61,378 nucleotides of DNA, from positions 1 to 61,378 of the forward strand of contig JACZJJ010000099.1 in NCBI GenBank assembly GCA_014860625.1, given 5' to 3'. Each line of letters starts with the position of its first letter. Within the stretch, counting starts at the first letter, position 1. The notes under the pieces are model-generated. The model was not told where the DNA came from and did not search any database. It saw only the letters and a list, made by a program, of their open reading frames with translations. Below are positions 59,970 to 61,378 of the stretch, one piece after another. The stretch comes from Bacteroidales bacterium (GTDB lineage: Bacteria; Bacteroidota; Bacteroidia; Bacteroidales; FEN-979). The translations under genes and the position numbers were made by a program.

Positions 59970-61378
59970 TAGTCTTCTGATTGCTCATCAGACTCGTCTT
60001 CCGCACTTTCCTCTTTTTTCGGTTTCGCCAATTTGTCTTTGGCCTCCTGTTTCGTCATCTTGGATTTCAGTTCCGATAAGGCTTCGATGTCTCCCAGGGT
60101 TGTCTTTTCAAGGTTATCCTTGATCTTCTTTACCGCTTTCTTGGTTGTTTTAGCCTTATTTGAATCACCACCCTGTTCTTTGTCGCGGTCGCCGGCAACA
60201 GAATCCTGGTAGGTTTTCGTATGTGAAAGGATGATCTTTTTACTGTCCTTTGAGAATTCGATCACTTTGAAATCGAGACTCTCTTCATCCTTCACCGGAG
60301 TACCATCTTCCTTGTTCAGGTGACGCATGGGAGCAAATCCCTCAACGCCATAAGGCAGGGTCACAATAGCTCCTTTGTCAGAAAGACTTACAACCGTTCC
60401 TGTGTGCACTGAGCCAAGCGTAAATACGGATTCGAATACATCCCATGGATTCTCCTCAAGTTGCTTATGCCCGAGGCTTAACCTGCGGTTGTCAACGTCA
60501 ACGTCAAGAACAATAACTTCAATGTTCTCACCGATTTTGGTAAACTCAGCAGGATGCTTGATCTTCTTTGACCACGAAAGGTCAGAGATGTGGATAAGCC
60601 CGTCAACGCCCTCTTCCATCTCGACAAAGATACCGAAATTGGTAAAGTTGCGAACGATGGCAGTATGTTTCGATTTGATGGGGTATTTCTCCTTGATATC
60701 AGCCCATGGATCGGGAATTAACTGTTTGATACCCATTGACATCTTGCGATCTTCGCGGTCAAGGGTTAAAATAACGCCTTCAATTTCCTGTCCCACTTTG
60801 AGGAAGTCGTGTGCGGTTCTCAGGTGCTGTGACCATGACATCTCCGACACGTGAATCAGTCCTTCAACACCGGCAGCGATCTCAACAAAAGCGCCATAAT
60901 CGGCGATAACGACCACTTTTCCTTTGACTTTATCTCCCACTTTCATCTCGTTATCAAGCGAATCCCATGGATGAGGTGTAAGTTGTTTCAGGCCAAGAGC
61001 GATACGTTTCTTATTGTCATCGAAATCGAGGATAACAACCTTGATCTTCTGATCCAGCTGAACAATCTCTTCAGGATGATTGATACGTCCCCAACTGAGG
61101 TCCGTGATGTGAATCAGACCATCTACACCACCGAGATCAATAAACACACCGTACGATGTGATATTCTTCACGGTACCTTCGAGAATCTGTCCCTTTTCAA
61201 GTCTCTTGATAATTTCAGCGCGCTGGGCTTCAAGCTCGTCTTCGATCAGCGCTTTGTGGGAAACAACGACGTTCTTGTATTCGTGGTTAATCTTCACAAC
61301 TTTGAACTCCATCACTTTGTCGACAAACACATCGTAATCGCGAATGGGTTTTACATCGATCTGTGAACCGGGCAAAAA
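59969..61378 (-). CDS. rpsA: 30S ribosomal protein S1, partial (N-terminus beyond right edge)
   Basis: The visible 469 codons start inside the second S1 domain (LPGSQIDVKPIRDYD) and contain about five S1 RNA-binding repeats, each with the pattern G-x-V-K/R-N-I/F-T-x-Y/F-G-x-F-V/I-x-x-x-G-V-x-G-L-I-H-I-S/T (for example TSYGVFIDLGGVDGLIHIT and TNFGIFVEMEEGVDGLIHIS). The C-terminal 80 or so residues are lysine- and glutamate-rich and likely disordered. The frame runs to the window edge without a start codon that fits the family. S1 recruits mRNA to the ribosome; in Bacteroidota translation initiation depends less on Shine-Dalgarno pairing. Confidence 0.96.
   Translation of the reverse strand, partial: FLPGSQIDVKPIRDYDVFVDKVMEFKVVKINHEYKNVVVSHKALIEDELEAQRAEIIKRLEKGQILEGTVKNITSYGVFIDLGGVDGLIHITDLSWGRINHPEEIVQLDQKIKVVILDFDDNKKRIALGLKQLTPHPWDSLDNEMKVGDKVKGKVVVIADYGAFVEIAAGVEGLIHVSEMSWSQHLRTAHDFLKVGQEIEGVILTLDREDRKMSMGIKQLIPDPWADIKEKYPIKSKHTAIVRNFTNFGIFVEMEEGVDGLIHISDLSWSKKIKHPAEFTKIGENIEVIVLDVDVDNRRLSLGHKQLEENPWDVFESVFTLGSVHTGTVVSLSDKGAIVTLPYGVEGFAPMRHLNKEDGTPVKDEESLDFKVIEFSKDSKKIILSHTKTYQDSVAGDRDKEQGGDSNKAKTTKKAVKKIKDNLEKTTLGDIEALSELKSKMTKQEAKDKLAKPKKEESAEDESDEQSED

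Overview
The window looks like chromosomal DNA of a Bacteroidota member (Bacteroidales/Marinilabiliales-like; the exact lineage cannot be fixed from sequence alone). Reasons: Bacteroidota-type promoter words (TAnnTTTG, once with TTTG 19 bases upstream), weak Shine-Dalgarno sequences, DUF3857 transglutaminase-like proteins, a BadF-type kinase, a pRiA4b ORF-3-like protein, and tandem full-length FtsX/MacB permeases without ATPase domains. 43 protein genes and one tRNA are supported. Two genes run off the edges: a histidine kinase at the left and ribosomal protein S1 at the right. No gene-free stretch exceeds 300 bases. The longer gaps (about 110 to 230 bases) hold promoters, terminators or short repeats.

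Layout. 1-2000: a sensor kinase and a substrate-binding lipoprotein. 2115-10076: an exported protein with dikinase-type domains, two serine beta-lactamase-like hydrolases and a nucleotide-translocase-like membrane protein with HEAT repeats. 10136-12016: ABC-F ATPase Uup. 12050-25080: an efflux operon (ATPase, TolC-like channel, HlyD-like adaptor, four permeases), divergent from an NtrC-type regulator and its kinase (25254-27966). The region between them holds a near-consensus sigma-54 promoter and two 17-base palindromes. 28194-32063: a small secreted peptide, an outer-membrane barrel, tRNA-Gly(CCC), a methyltransferase-like membrane protein and xseB/xseA. 32164-39425: a four-gene phosphorelay without a DNA-binding output, then dgkA and a BadF-type kinase. 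39451-42663: cca, an ORF-3-like gene and miaA, a tRNA-maturation operon. 42774-46547: an isocitrate/isopropylmalate dehydrogenase, an HD-like protein and a fused aconitase-family enzyme. 46643-51535: an LpxL-type acyltransferase and two DUF3857 proteins. 51617-57070: lipoate ligase, an HglS-like (DUF1338) protein, a shortened esterase-like lipoprotein and an FAD/Fe-S dehydrogenase. 57062-61378: rpsA, rnz and an M3 peptidase.

The most unusual signal is not a gene. At least nine places carry short tandem arrays, almost all with a 7-base unit, and the same words recur at distant loci (GTTGGCA, CTTACTT, ATTACGA). Many arrays start exactly at or inside a stop codon. Three sit in frame inside conserved enzymes (xseA, the aconitase-family fusion, the FAD dehydrogenase). 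Next to xseB a related array alternates a constant 7-base spacer (TCCATCA) with ten perfect hairpins, each with a 3-base loop and a stem of 2 to 5 base pairs. Two other genes (rnz and the esterase-like gene) appear to have lost internal segments in frame, so coding-length plasticity may be a general trait of this genome.
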